From assembly GCA_013350335.1 (NCBI GenBank), contig CM023542.1, positions 744,001-808,000 on the forward strand: DNA of 64,000 bases. Direction: 5' to 3'. The DNA is from Chimonanthus salicifolius (taxonomy: Eukaryota; Streptophyta; Magnoliopsida; Laurales; Calycanthaceae). The translations under genes were made by a program, and so were the position numbers. Below the pieces are notes generated by a model, which had not been told where the DNA came from, made no database searches, and saw only the letters and a list, made by a program, of their open reading frames with translations. Each line of letters begins with the position of its first letter. Within the stretch, counting starts at the first letter, position 1. Below, one piece after another: positions 32,405-44,428 of the stretch.

Positions 32405-34087
32405 TGTAACGACCCGCTCCGAGACGGACGCTGTGAATTTTTTTTTTTTTATAAACACAGTAGAAATACATATGCTGGGCATATCTCCAGAGTTAATTAC
32501 AATAATCTTAATATGATTTACAACTCTTGAAGATAAAAGATTTCAAAAGAAAGTACATCTAAAAATAACTTGATGTCGTCCATGACCCGACATCGAGTTG
32601 CCATCGCTGTGAGTCATTCTGTCCCTTCCCAACTGATATCTGAAACGGTTAGGGAGTGAACAACACTAGCTCACAGATCATAAGCCCAGTAGGGGTACAG
32701 GGGCCAAAGTAAAAAGTGTAAGAATTAAATCTATATTCCATAATATGCACAAATATAACAATAAATAGTACATACAAACCATCATGCAGTAATACAATAC
32801 ACAAAGATCCATATACAACATATGGACACACATAACTGTAGGTGACATGACATAATAATCTGCCAGACAGTCAAATCTACCGTCTAAAAGTTTTCACTTC
32901 CAAACGTATATATCTCAATCCAAATATTTTATCCACTACATACTTCTCTCGTATGTGCTATTATCATAATCCACCTATTTATCTATCTATTAGTAATAGA
33001 AATCAATGCTATGTGTCTCACTCATATGTCTCCGGTACTGAATGGTGATAGCCTCAACCCTCACCGTAGCATGACAGTAAATACTCCTCACCCGCTCACA
33101 AGACATTTTAGGGTCTATTGGTCTCACCCAGACCTACCGTGACTATAGAGTTATACACACCCTAAATCATATGTCATATGACATGTACCGACGTCAATAT
33201 TCACCAATATTCACAATAGGTCAACGTGGCTTATCTCCCATTGACCAAAATCAACAATACACACTTGGTCCACAAAGCCCTATCAACCATCATAAATATC
33301 ATACATGTTGTATAAAGACATTCATCATACGCTTTATCCACAAAGACCGTATCTATTGGTTCCTAAAATATCACGGGACCCAATAATACACAAGATGGGC
33401 TAGTTACTTTATTCTCCACTCAATTAATACAACCAATACCTAGATTTCCCACATGAACCTAATCATATCCTGTCATAGAGTAAATCCTACTATACTCTAC
33501 ACAGCTCTACGAGGTCAATCACTTAAGCTGTGTAATCAAACAACATGCATTATTCATAATCGTAAATACATAATCCATGCATCATTCACGCAATTAATCA
33601 CATAACATTTGTGAAGGGTATTTAATCAAGTTGACGGGTCCGGGCCGATTCTTCGGGGTAAATAATTTTCAACATAAAATATTCCAGAACCTTTATTAAT
33701 CAAGACCATACCCACATCGTTCCAAGGATACCCAAATCACATATAAACAAACTACACACATTTTTGTTAGGTATTTAAAGAAAATAATTATACAAACAAT
33801 ATAATCTCAAACATATGAATAACAAGCGAAACTTCGATAAAATCTTCATATATTTACGATAAAACAAAAAAATTGAATACCAATAAGGTTCGTACTCCCT
33901 ACCTCAAACCTGATGAAATTGATACCATCGGGGAGAGTTTTGGCAGAGTCTCGGCTCTTTCGAAAATTTCACCAAAACTTACTTTTGCAGAGAAACAAAG
34001 TAGGAAGAAGAGTGAGAAAGGGAAGATGAAGAAGAATAAGGGAAGGAGATGGAAGAACAGTTTGCAATGGATTCATGAAAGAAAATT
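32405..34087 (-). mobile_element. Gypsy-type LTR fragment in reverse orientation
   Basis: The plus-strand start TGTAACGACCCGCTCCGAGA is the reverse complement of a typical gypsy LTR 3' end (GGGTCGTTACA). The minus strand also carries an ACTGGGCTTATGATCTGTGA-type segment, comparable to the CACTGGGCTAGTTAGCTCAC box in the plus-strand LTRs nearby, but the overall sequence differs, so this is another family. The right end is cut by the solo LTR at 34088 and may continue at 37397 to about 37530. Confidence 0.65.
34083..34087 (+). repeat. Target duplication AAATT, left side of the solo LTR
   Basis: Identical 5-bp copy at 37397-37401. Confidence 0.8.
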
Positions 34088-34839
34088 TGTAATACCCTGC
34101 CCTAGATTAGGCGAGTTTTAGCTCGTTAATCATGTTTAACCGGTTGATCTTGAGGTTTTTGGTTAGGGCTTCGAGGAAAGCCCAAGTTTGGCCCGATCTG
34201 AGCCCGAAAACTCAGTGATTCAGCTAGTCGAGCTGGAGGGGCATTTTGGTAATTTACCACTTCTTGTGTATATTTTTATAAATTGTGTGATTTTGTGAAT
34301 ATTATTGGTGAATAATGTTTTCCTTAATTAAGGATTTGCATTTCTGATTTTAAAATAAAATTATTTTCAGAAAATAATATTTAAATATCGCCCGAAAGGG
34401 GGTATTAATTATTTTAAAGGGTTTTGAAAATGAAATAAATTTTGAAATTAGTATTTTATGGTAGACCATTTTAAGAATGGTCTAGTTATTTCATTTCACT
34501 TTAAAATAAGATTTACAAATTAGTTATTTTTACATTTGTTTAATTAAGTAATTATGGGTAAAATATGAATTTTATTTAAATAAATGGTTTTTAGTAAGAT
34601 TTAAAATCTGAAATTTTTATGGTGCTTAAGATTTTTAAAACCCAACTTATCTATAAGGTTGGATTAAATTTTTGAGATTTTTAAATTATTGTTTTAGTTA
34701 AAAATCAGGTTTTTAATAAAACTAGGGGCTTTTTGTAAAAATGGAAATATAGGAGGGCTGATCTGCAAAAAAAAAAAAATCTGTATCAGCGACGTACGGA
34801 CGTGCAGTGTCTCTGCTCGACCCGATTTTCCGGCATCGT

Positions 34840-35029
34840 CCCATCCCATCGTCGCTGCCGGTGATGATGATTTTTCCCCGTCCCGTCCCATCGTCACTGC
34901 CGGCGATAATTACATTTCCCCGTCCCGTCCCATCGTCGCTGCATACGCAGCGGGATTCCGGCCGAGTCGCTCCATGCGCAGCCGGATTTTCCGGCCGAGT
35001 CGCTCCATGCGCAGCCGGATTTTCCGGCC
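34840..35029 (+). repeat. GC-rich minisatellite upstream of the LTR TATA element
   Basis: Three copies of a CCCGTCCCATCGTC-containing unit (near 34840, 34883 and 34923) are followed by two identical 33-bp units at 34964-34996 and 34997-35029 (beginning GAGTCGCTCCATGCGC). The related LTR at 38855 has only one short equivalent near 39629-39669. Confidence 0.85.
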
Positions 35030-35038
35030 GAAAAACCC

Positions 35039-35046
35039 TATATAAA
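35039..35046 (+). promoter_or_regulatory. TATA element of the solo LTR
   Basis: TATATAAA in the context CCCTATATAAACCGG, matched by the same context in the other LTR (39676-39683). Probable U3/R promoter. Confidence 0.6.
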
Positions 35047-35639
35047 CCGGTCTCCTTCGATCGGTTTTAACTCCCACAGAACCTTCTTCTCTTCTCCCTT
35101 CTCTCTGTCTCTGTTCTCCAAAAGAAAACCCAGCCAAAACCCGGCCGACTCTCTGTTCTTCCCTCTTTTTTTTTTTTGACAATAACTTAGAGGGAAATTT
35201 CAAAAGAAAATCCGGATTTCAGCCCAGAAACTCAATCAAAGGTAACCACTGCATTCCCCTTTCAATTTCGATCGGTTTTGAATAAAAAATTTTTGGATTT
35301 GGTTCTGTTTTCATTGAGAAAAACGATTTCAAAATTTAAGGAAAATTTTAGGGTTCCTCATATCAGTGAGCTTCCGGTGTTAATATCGGATGGCTCACTG
35401 AGTTTCAAAGCTCCAAACCTCTCCCTATGGAAAGAGGACTCCCGGAGGAATCCATCGGACTGGTCAGATATAAAAATCGAGTCCCGAAAATCCCCCATTT
35501 TCCATTTTTGGTTTTACTGTTCACCGGCCGTTCACTGTCTGTTGCAGACCGTGAACGGGGAAGAAGAAGAGGAAGAAGAAAGAGAAAAAAAAAATGGGAG
35601 AAAAAAAAAATGAAAAAAAAAAATTATTTTTGATATTGC

Positions 35640-35885
35640 TGTGCTTTTAAAAGGTTGGTTCCCATTGGGAAAAAAAAAATATATAGTAATAAAATAATAA
35701 AATAAATGAATAAATGATTAAATAATTAAATATTATTATTTTATTCCAAAAAAAAAAAAATTATTTTTATTTGAGAATATGGTTGCTTATGATTTCAAAT
35801 GGTGGTTCCCACCGAAGGAAAAAAAAAATTGAATAAATAATTAAATATTTAAATATTATTATTTTATTCAAAAAAAAAAAAAATA
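35640..35885 (+). repeat. AT-rich tandem units in the solo LTR
   Basis: Two units of about 115 bp each contain a GGTTCCCA box followed by an A-run and AATAAATAATTAAATA-type sequence ending ATTATTATTTTATTC. The related LTR has about three units (40160-40430). Confidence 0.75.
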
Positions 35886-37396
35886 ATTATTATTTCGTTA
35901 GATTATGTGATGTGATGGTTTATACCCCCCTTGTTAAATAAAACTGTACTAACCCCTTTCTCTTATTATTTATAGTGTAAATATTATTGTATCCGCTTTC
36001 AGTCTGACATTAGTCGGGAACTGAGTGATTCACTTTCAGGCCGACACTATAGTCGGGCACTGGGTGACCTCGAGGCCTACTCAAAATGTCAGCTCTGGTC
36101 CTATCCAGAAGACAACCGAGAAGTGACCCGTGGATTTGGACCTCACTCAATACGTTAATCTGGTCAATGCCCAGAAGACAATATGAGTTTGGACTGAGCC
36201 TCTTTTTTTTATTATATTATTATCTTGTGGATGATTTAAAAAGGCTAGAAACTAAGTAGGAGACTCATTTCCATGAACCCTGGATATTTTGTGGGAAAAC
36301 GTGTGATTTCCAAATACTACGTATATGTACGTATCTGATATGTATATTGATTGTGCACTTGTATGTTGTTTGACAGAGACCGCGAAACCACACGATCACG
36401 GTGAGGGAACTTAACTCTGCAGATTTTGTAAACAGGTGTTATTTTGAGCAATGAGTGGTTTCGGTTTTGATGAACCCACTCATGTGCCTATACATGATGC
36501 ACTATGGTAAGAGTGCTGTGATGATTTGATATTACGGTGTTGACCGTATGTGTATGTAAGACTGCTTCCACGTACCTGTGCTATTGAACCAATATCGGCC
36601 ATATGAGAGATGGTTTATATCTACTGGACCATGGGCGGACCATGCTGTCGTCAGTTGCTGACTTGAGGGTGTCAGTACCGGTTACGTTTAAGAGCCGGAG
36701 ATGTACTTGCAAGGATGTATTTTGACCGTGTCGGGACTTAATACTTGTCTCAGTGTAGTCAGCAGGTGTTATGGTGGATAATGGCAGTGATTGATAGTTG
36801 ATGATGTTATTATCTTATTTGAGATTATGCTTACTGTTATCAAGCATGTGATATTAACTGTTGTTAACCCGTTTTACTGTTTGCTGAATGTGCATTGTTA
36901 ATTATCCTTCACTGGGCTAGTTAGCTCACACCACTCACCTTTCAGGTGATGAACCCGAGGAGGAGGACCCTCTCTTTCAGGCTTAGGGCGTTTGAGATAA
37001 AGCAGTGCTTTGGGATTCCCCCGGAGAGGAATGCCCTGATCTTTCTGTTGGTTCTAGGAACCGTTGTTTTTGTATTAAGTACCGGATGTGGTACTTAATT
37101 TATGTTTAAATGTTGTAATCGGCTATGTTGCCATTTGAGACAATGTTATGATTGATTAATCAATGTTGGTATCTGTTTGAACATATTATGAGTGGATGTT
37201 ATTCTTGTGTTGTTTTTGCTTTGTCTTTGGGGCAGGCATATGGTACATGTTTGAGTCCACTTAACGGGCTGATGTGTAACCGCTGGCCTAACTGTTGATC
37301 CGGCCCAGTAAGAGTACTTGTGGTTTAGTTTACTTACCTTTCAAAAAAAAAAAATCAGTCGCGTTCCGGGCCCACCGGTCGGGTCGGGGCGTGACA

Positions 37397-37401
37397 AAAT
37401 T
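37397..37401 (+). repeat. Target duplication AAATT, right side of the solo LTR
   Basis: Identical 5-bp copy at 34083-34087. Confidence 0.8.
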
Positions 37402-37530
37402 CATTGCCATGGGTTTGTTTAAATATGCAAATGAAGGTGGTTATGCAGCTGTTTTGTAAGCTGCTTTGTAAACTACTTGTAAGCTGCTTGTAGGAGAGGA
37501 GCTTGTAAGCTCCTTGTAGTAGCTTATGTA
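37402..37530. other. Junction segment between solo LTR and truncated gypsy element
   Basis: Contains alternating TTGTAAGCTGCTTGTA-type repeats (37455-37520). It is probably the continuation of the disrupted reverse LTR, after which integrase coding sequence starts abruptly. Confidence 0.4.
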
Positions 37531-38854
37531 GGTGCTTGATCACTTTCATCGATCTCACTTTGCGGTGCATCCCGGTGGTACGAAGATGTATCGTGACTTG
37601 CGGCGACTTTTCTGGTGGAAAGGGATGAAGCGCGAGGTAGCAGATTTTGTATCTAAGTGCCTAACTTGTCAACAAGTGAAGGCAGAACATCAACGACCTG
37701 GCGGAAAGATACAACCTTTGGAAGTGGCTGAATGGAAGTGGGAGCATATCACGATGGATTTTGTAACTGGTTTTCCTAAGTCTTCTAAAAAGAACGACGC
37801 TATTTGGGTAATAGTCGATCGATTGACGAAGTCAGCTCACTTTCTACCGATCAAGAAGACGGATTCTTTGGCTACTCTAAGCAGATTGTATTTGAAGGAG
37901 ATAGTCAGATTGCATGGAGTACCTGTATCCATTGTATCTGATAGAGACCCGAGGTTCGTGTCAAGGTTTTGGCAAGGATTGCAAGAAGAGTTGGGGACTA
38001 AGCTGTGCTTCAGCACTGCCTTTCACCCTCAGACGAATGGTCAGTCAGAGAGAACCATTCAAACCTTAGAGGATATGCTAAGGGCTTGTGTGATGGATAT
38101 GCGGGGAAGTTGGGAAGATCACTTATCTTTGATCGAGTTCGTCTACAACAACAGTTATCACTCCAGTGTGCAGATGGACACCCTACGAGGCTCTGTATGG
38201 CAGACCTTGCAGGTCACCTCTTTGTTGGACAGAGGCAGGAGACAAAGTGCTACTAGGACCTGATCTAGTGCGTGAGACGTCAGAGCAAGTTGAAGTGATC
38301 AGACAGCGTCTCAAGACAGCCCAGAGCAGACAAAAGAGTTATGCTGACAAAAGGCGACGACCTTTGGAGTTTGCAGTTGGCGACCGAGTTTTCTTACGTG
38401 TGGCACCACGTCATGGAGTGCAGCGGTTCGGGCGCAAGGGAAAATTATCACCTCGATATGTTAGACCCTTTGAGATCTTGAAGAGGATAGGTGAAATGGC
38501 CTATCAGTTGGATCTTCCTCAGGCTTTGGAGAGAGTGCATAGTACATTCCACGTGTCTATGCTAAGGAAGTACGAGCCTGACCCGTCGCATGTGATCAGT
38601 TTTGAAGAGATCGAAGTGTCAGAAGACTTAACTTTTGAAGAAGCACCAGTCAAGATTCTAGAGCGTCGGACTCAAGAGCTCAGGAGGAAGTCTATACCTC
38701 TAGTGCGAGTGCTGTGGCAACATCGCGACGTGCAACATGAGACGTGAGAACCTGAATCGACGATGCAGAAGCTGTACCCTGGTTTGTTTACTGACCAAGG
38801 AGGTAAGTGTTTGTCTTAAATTTCGGGACGAAATTTTCTTTTAGGAGGGTAGGA
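37531..38854 (+). mobile_element. 5'-truncated Ty3-gypsy pol: integrase and broken chromodomain
   Basis: Homology begins mid-pol with the integrase zinc-binding region (the [20 protein letters not shown] segment, then [12 protein letters not shown]). The catalytic core follows with its DDE positions readable in [16 protein letters not shown] and the [18 protein letters not shown] segment. A one-base shift near 38176 moves the frame. The GPDLV to [13 protein letters not shown] region and the chromodomain-like end (RILERR- and LVRVLW-type residues) then follow in the new frame. A TGA at 38746-38748 replaces the tryptophan codon expected after HET. The polypurine tract AGGAGGGTAGGA ends at 38854, directly before the 3' LTR. 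Gag, protease, RT and RNase H are absent, so the copy is immobile. Confidence 0.92.
38843..38854 (+). promoter_or_regulatory. Polypurine tract of the gypsy element
   Basis: The purine-rich AGGAGGGTAGGA lies immediately 5' of the LTR start TGTAATACCC, the standard plus-strand primer position. This identifies the LTR at 38855 as the 3' LTR. Confidence 0.85.
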
Positions 38855-41800
38855 TGTAATACCCTGCCCCATATTAGGACGAGTTTTAGCTCGTTAATCA
38901 TGTTTAACCGGTTAATCTAGAGGTTTTTGGTTAGGGCTTCGAGGAAAGCCAAAGTTTGGCCCGATCTGAGCCCGAAAACTCAGTGATTCAGCTCGTCGAG
39001 CTGGAGGGGCATTTTGGTAATTTACCACTTGTTGTGTATATTTTTATAAATAGTGTGATTTTGTGAATATTATTGGTGAATAATGTTTTACTTAATGAAG
39101 GATTTACATTTCTGATTTTAAAATAAAATTATTTTCAGAAAATAATATTTAAATATCGCCCGTATAAACCCCGAAAAGGAGTATTAATTATTTTAAAGGG
39201 TTTTGAAAATGAAATAAATTTTGAAATTAGTATTTTATGATAGACCATTTTAAGAATGGTCTAGTTATTTCATTTCACTTCAAAATAAGATTTACAAATT
39301 AGTTATTTTTATATTTGTTTAATTAAGTAATTATGGGTAAAATATGAATTTTATTTAAATAAATGATTTTTAATAAGAGATAAAATCTGAAATTTTTATG
39401 GTGATTAAGATTTTTAAAACCCAACCTATCTGTAAGGTTGGATTAAATTTTTGAGCTTTTAAAATTATTTTTTTAGTTAAAAATCCAATTTTTATCAAAA
39501 TGAGGCTCTTTTTGCAAAAATGGAAAACTTGAAGGGCTGATTTGCAAACAGCAGAAAACCTGCTGTTACTGTAGCACCATCAGCCCCGTGCGGCAGGCCC
39601 TGCTGCCCGATTTTTCGGCAATTTTCCGACGTCCCGTCCCATCGCGCATGCGCCGGATTTTCCGGCCGAAAATCCTATATAAACCGGCTCAGTTTCGGTT
39701 CTCACTCCCACTCCTTCTCTGCTCTTTAAGCTCTCTATTTCCGGCCGGCCAATCCTTTGTTTTTTTTTTTCTCAACCTGCAACTTAGAGGAGATTTTCAG
39801 AAAAAAATCCGGATTTCAGCTCAGAAACTCAATCAAAGGTAACCACTGCATTCCCCTTTCAATTTCGACCGATTTGGAATAAAAATTTTTTGAATTTGGC
39901 TCTGATTTCAGTGAGAAAATCGATTTCAAAAAATTTAGGGAAAATTTTAGGGTTCCTCGTAGCAGTGAGCTTCCGGTGTTAAGATCGGATGGCTCACTGA
40001 GTTTCAAAGCTCCAAACCTCTTCCTGTGGAAAGAGGACTCCCGGAGGAATCCATCGGACCGGTCAGATGTAAAAACCGAGTCCAGAAAATAGCCCTTTTG
40101 CTATTTTCGGTTTTACTGTTCACCGGCCGTTCACTGTCTGTTGCAGACAGTGAACGGGGAAGAAGAAGAAGAAAAAAATATATATTATTATTTTATTAAA
40201 AAAAAAATTATTTGATATTATGGTTGCTCATATTTTCAAATGTTGGTTCCCATCGAAAAAAAATTGAATAAATAATTAAATAATTAAATATTATTATTTT
40301 ATTCCAAAAAAAAATATTTTTATTTGAGAATATAGTTGCTTATGATTTCAAATGTTGGTTCCCATCGAAGAAAAAAAAATGAATAAATAATTAAATAATT
40401 AAATATTATTATTTTATTCAATTTTTTTTTTTTTATTTCGTTAGATTATGTGATGTGATGATTTATACCCCCCCTTGTTAAATAAAACTGTACTAACCCC
40501 TTTCTCTTATTATTTATAGTGTAAATATTATTGTATCCGCTTTCAGTCCGACATTAGTCGGGAACTGAGTGATTCACTTTCAGGCCGACATTATAGTCGG
40601 GCACTGGGTGACCTCGAGGCCTACTCAAAATGTCAGCTCTGGTCCTATCCAGAAGACAACCTGAGAAGTGACCCGAGGATCTAGACCTCACTCAATAAGT
40701 CAATCTGGTCAATGCCCAGAAGACAATATGAGTTTGGACTGAGCCCCTTTTTACTATTATATTATTATCTTATGGATGATTTAAAAAGGCTAGAAACCAA
40801 GTAGGAGACTCATTTCCATGAACCCTGGATATTTTGTGGGAAAACATGTGATTTCCAAATGCTACGTATATGTACGTATCTGATATGTATATTGATTGTG
40901 CACTTGTATGTTGTTTGACAGAGACCGCGAAACCACACGATCACGGTGAGGGAACTTAACTCTACAGATTTTGTAAACAAGTGTTATTTTGAGCAATGAG
41001 TGGTTTCGGTTTTGACGAACCCACTCATGTGCCGATACATGATGCACTATGGTAAGAGTGCTGTGATTATTTGATATTACGGTGTTGACCGTATGTGTAT
41101 GTAAGACTACTTCCACGTACCTGGGCTATTGAACCAATATCGGCCATATGAGAGATGGTTTATGTCTACTGGGCCATGGGCGGACCATGCTGTCGTCAGT
41201 TGCTGACTTGAGGGTGTCAGTATCGGCTAAGTTTAAGAGCCGGAGATGTACTTGCAGGGATGTATTTTGACCGTGTCGGGACTTAATACTGGTCTCAGTG
41301 TAGTCGGCAGGCGTTACGGTGGATAATGGCAGTAGTTTAATGATGTTGATATATTACTTGAGATTATGCTTATTTTTCTATCAAGCATGTAATGTTGAAC
41401 TATTGCTAACCTGTTTTACTATTTACTTAATGTGCATTGTTAATTATCCTTCACTGGGCTAGTTAGCTCACACCACTCACCTTTCAGGCGATGAACCCGA
41501 GGAGGAGGACCCTCTCTTTCAGGCTTAGGGCGTTTGAGCTAAAGCAGTGTTTGGGATTCCCCCGGAGAGGAATGCCCTGATCTTTTCCGTTGGTTCTTGG
41601 AACCGTTGTCTTTTAATTAAGTACCGGATGTGGTACTTAATTTATGATTAAATGTTGTAATCGGCTATGTTGCCATTTGAGACAATATTATGAATGATTA
41701 ATCAATATTTTGAAATGATGAATTAATGATTGATCTTGTTTACTCTATGTGTTGTTATTGCTTTGTCTATGGGGCAGGCATATGGTACATGTTTGAGTCC

Positions 41801-41935
41801 ATTTAACGGGCTGATGTGTAACCGCTGAGCCTAACTGTTGATCCGGCCCAGTAAGAATGCTTGTGGTTTAGTTTATCAAAAAAAAAAAAAAAATCAGTCG
41901 AGTTCCGGGCCCACCGGTCGGGTCGGGGCGTGACA
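38855..41935 (+). mobile_element. 3' LTR (3.1 kb) of the truncated gypsy element
   Basis: Starts TGTAATACCCTGCC and ends GGGGCGTGACA, collinear with the solo LTR at 34088-37396. TATA is at 39676-39683 and AT-rich tandem units at about 40160-40430. LTRs this long are typical of the Tekay/Del type of chromoviruses, consistent with the chromodomain-like pol end. The 5-bp duplication cannot be confirmed because the 5' end of the element is missing. Confidence 0.9.
39676..39683 (+). promoter_or_regulatory. TATA element of the 3' LTR
   Basis: TATATAAA in the context CCTATATAAACCGGC. Confidence 0.6.
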
Positions 41936-43195
41936 TCAAAAATTAGTGAAGCTATAAAAATCTGGAGGTGAATATATTCAAAAACCCGTCTATTTTAACA
42001 AAAACGACGTATTCCTTATTTTAATCAACTTTTGAAGTACTATTAGTGGAAATCTGATTTCACAATGACATTTGAAAATTTCATCTCACCAATGTGTATT
42101 AAAGCCCGAACATGATTATTTGCACAAAATCACAAAATTAAGCCTAATTTTGGGTCAAGATATTACAAAAAGAGTTTGAGTTGACTATCCATTTTGAGTC
42201 GACTTTGCATTAAAAAAAATGAAAAAAAATGAAAAAACCATTGATCCTATCAATTTCTATAATGAGCATGCCCCACCCAGCTTAATATTATTTGTTTTAG
42301 ACACCACACACCCTCATGGCTTCTCTGGAATGAGCGTCCATACACACATCTCAAATGGCCTTGTGTTGATTGAAGGAATACTGTTACTTTTATCCAGGAT
42401 CTGGACGACACTCACAGGCGATGTGGGATACCAGAGTTTCCCCCCTCCTCCAAGGCCAAACAATGGTGATTTTCTTTCTCTCCTAGGACAAGAGTCATCC
42501 ACAGCTTTGATATCATCTGTAATGACCTTGTCCCACCGAACATAATATCGTCTGCTTTGGGCATCACATACCTTTACGGCTTTGCTTTGGGATGAGCATC
42601 CATATAAAAGGGGAAAATAAATCTCACTGCCTCATCTAAAATTTTGGCTTTACTAGCTGTCCATCAAATTCCGAAACATCAAATTTATTCTTCGTCTTTC
42701 TTGCAGTTGCAATATAATGATTTTTTTGTACTTCGATCATCTCCCAATGATCATCTAACTCTTGATCTCTGTTTCATCAAATCTTGTACTAAACAATTCA
42801 AGTGCGCAATTTCTCTTGGCTTGAGATCCACAAGCCATCTCTATGTTTAATGACTCTTCAAAAGGGTTAATGGCTTCAACTTGAATCTACAAGTCTCTTC
42901 ATCCACTTTCTTGAGACAACTCCAATTCTATTTCTGAAGTTTGGACTTCAATTCTCAAAATAAAATGGGAAAGCTTTCCTACCATCCATCTTCTGACTTC
43001 TACTAATGTCAGTTATGACTTTCAACACTTCATTGTATCCAAAATATATCAATCTTAGTCATTTTTAAAGAAAGTTGGGTTAAAATTCCAATGGTATTTT
43101 TCATTATTAGAAAAAAAAGGGCAAAATGCAAACTAAGGATGAAATGCAAATGAAATCTCTACAACATGACTACATGCAAGTTTTTGAATTTACGT
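41936..43195. other. Intergenic sequence, no supported gene
   Basis: Overlapping open stretches on both strands around 42219-42545 show no family features. The GGCGATGTGGGATACC box near 42418 occurs in various plant dispersed repeats. Confidence 0.4.
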
Positions 43196-43338
43196 GTAAG
43201 AAAATACGGGAGACCCAATGTAAAATTTCATGGGTGAGCCTACTATCTTTAGGACATACCAAAGTTAGGTCATAGGAGCTCAAATCCACAACCTCCCACT
43301 TCCTCAGATGGGAGTCAACCAGTTGAACTACACCCATA
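43196..43338 (-). mobile_element. tRNA-derived SINE, minus strand
   Basis: The minus strand has a box A-like TAGTTCAACTGGTTGACT (near 43317-43334) and a box B-like GGATTTGAGCTCC (near 43281-43293). A roughly 80-bp body containing GGTCTCCCGTATTTTC follows. Diverged from the SINEs at 19134 and 53650. Confidence 0.65.
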
Positions 43339-43340
43339 TG

Positions 43341-43348
43341 AGTAGGTA
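43341..43348 (+). repeat. hAT target duplication, left copy
   Basis: AGTAGGTA, identical to 44421-44428. Confidence 0.9.
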
Positions 43349-44420
43349 CAGGGCCGGCCCTGAGATTTCAGGGGCCCTAGGCGAGATTTTTAAGATGGGG
43401 CCTTTATATACTCGTAAAAAATAAAATTATATAATTTTTTTTTACAATGCGTGAAGCTAAATAAAATATTATAATAAAGTATTATTTAAAATTTATTCTT
43501 ATTTTGAGAAGCAAAATTACTAATTAAATTACAATATTTAAGTTTTTTTAACATTTATTTTTTAATAGATAAGATAGCTAATTTATTCAATATTTCTTGT
43601 GACATTTTAGACCGAAGATAAGATTTTATCAATTTTAATTTTGAAAAACTTATTTCTGCATAGGTAACTGTAATTTGTATAATTAATATTATTTTATAAG
43701 CAATTCATGCATTTGGAAAACACCAATTCATTCTTTTGGTAATGCATCTTTTATCATATGGAGTGTGACATTAATGCAAATTCTCATTTGAAACGAATAT
43801 ATTATTATTATTTTAATTTTTCATTTTTTTGTATTTTTTAAAAAATTAAAAATTATCTTAATTATAATGATTTATAATTGTATATTAGTTCTAATAAAAT
43901 CTACATTGATCAAATGAATAAAGTTATGTTTTTTCATCTCTTCAAATTTTAAAAGCTTTAAATTATTTTTAATTCAAAATTATCAACTCAATATAGATTT
44001 TTCTTTCTCTTTATTTAGATGATAGATATATTTTAAAAGAATCTTTATTAATTAAAATTATTTTATTATTATTATTATTATTAAACTCAATAAAATGAGA
44101 ATTATAATTATTATTATTATGATTGTTAGTATCATTATTTTAATTTTTTAAGAAATCTAAGCTTTTTCATTATTATTATTAAATAATTTGATAAAAAAAA
44201 ATTACGAAATTATTATTATTATAACACAGCCGGGATTTGATCCCAGTCCTTTTTCTATAGAGGGAGAATTTTAACCAACCAGACAAGAATGTATATCTGC
44301 CTTAAATAGACATTATTAAATATTTAACATATAGTAAAGGAACTTATGGACTTGGGGGCCCTTTTTTATTTGGGGGCCCTAGGCGACCGCCTATTTCGCC
44401 TATACCCAGGGCCGGGCCTG
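43349..44420. mobile_element. Non-autonomous hAT element, 1.07 kb
   Basis: The left end CAGGGCCGGCCCTG and the reverse complement of the right end CAGGCCCGGCCCTG form terminal inverted repeats. An exact 8-bp duplication AGTAGGTA flanks them (43341-43348 and 44421-44428), the hAT signature. The inside is very AT-rich with no transposase. A tRNA-like stretch (GCCGGGATTTGATCCCAG near 44229) lies near the right end. A 285-bp relative lies at 59466-59750. Confidence 0.93.
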
Positions 44421-44428
44421 AGTAGGTA
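44421..44428 (+). repeat. hAT target duplication, right copy
   Basis: AGTAGGTA, identical to 43341-43348. Confidence 0.9.

Larger units (their letters stand above)
34088..37396 (+). mobile_element. 3.3-kb solo LTR of a Ty3-gypsy chromovirus-like element
   Basis: The LTR starts TGTAATACCCTGCC and ends GGGGCGTGACA. It is flanked by AAATT on both sides (34083-34087 and 37397-37401), a perfect 5-bp target duplication with no internal region. It is collinear and highly similar to the LTR at 38855-41935, apart from repeat copy-number differences and small indels. Within it are a minisatellite (34840-35029), a TATA element (35039-35046), AT-rich tandem units (about 35640-35885) and the GCTCACACCACTCACCTTTC box near 36926. 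Solo LTRs form by recombination between the two LTRs of one element. Confidence 0.9.

Noticed and set aside
34807..35203. Overlapping frames of 87 and 97 codons on both strands
   Set aside because: They arise from the GC-rich minisatellite in the LTR and encode only repeated peptide.
34088..41935. One complete LTR element with LTRs at 34088 and 38855
   Set aside because: The left LTR has its own perfect AAATT duplication on both sides and no primer-binding site after it. The internal region also begins mid-integrase. Two separate events fit better.
32400..41941. CAAAA before 32405 and again at 41937-41941 as an outer target duplication for the whole retrotransposon block
   Set aside because: The right copy is not directly adjacent to the LTR end (one T intervenes), the two outer LTRs are in opposite orientation, and A-rich pentamers are common here.
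42219..42545. 108-codon plus-strand frame as a gene
   Set aside because: No domain, no splice or promoter context, and an opposing frame of similar quality on the minus strand.
44221..44285. tRNA-like segment within the hAT element as a separate tRNA or SINE
   Set aside because: Only a box B-like stretch is clear, with no body or tail. It is better treated as part of the element's interior.
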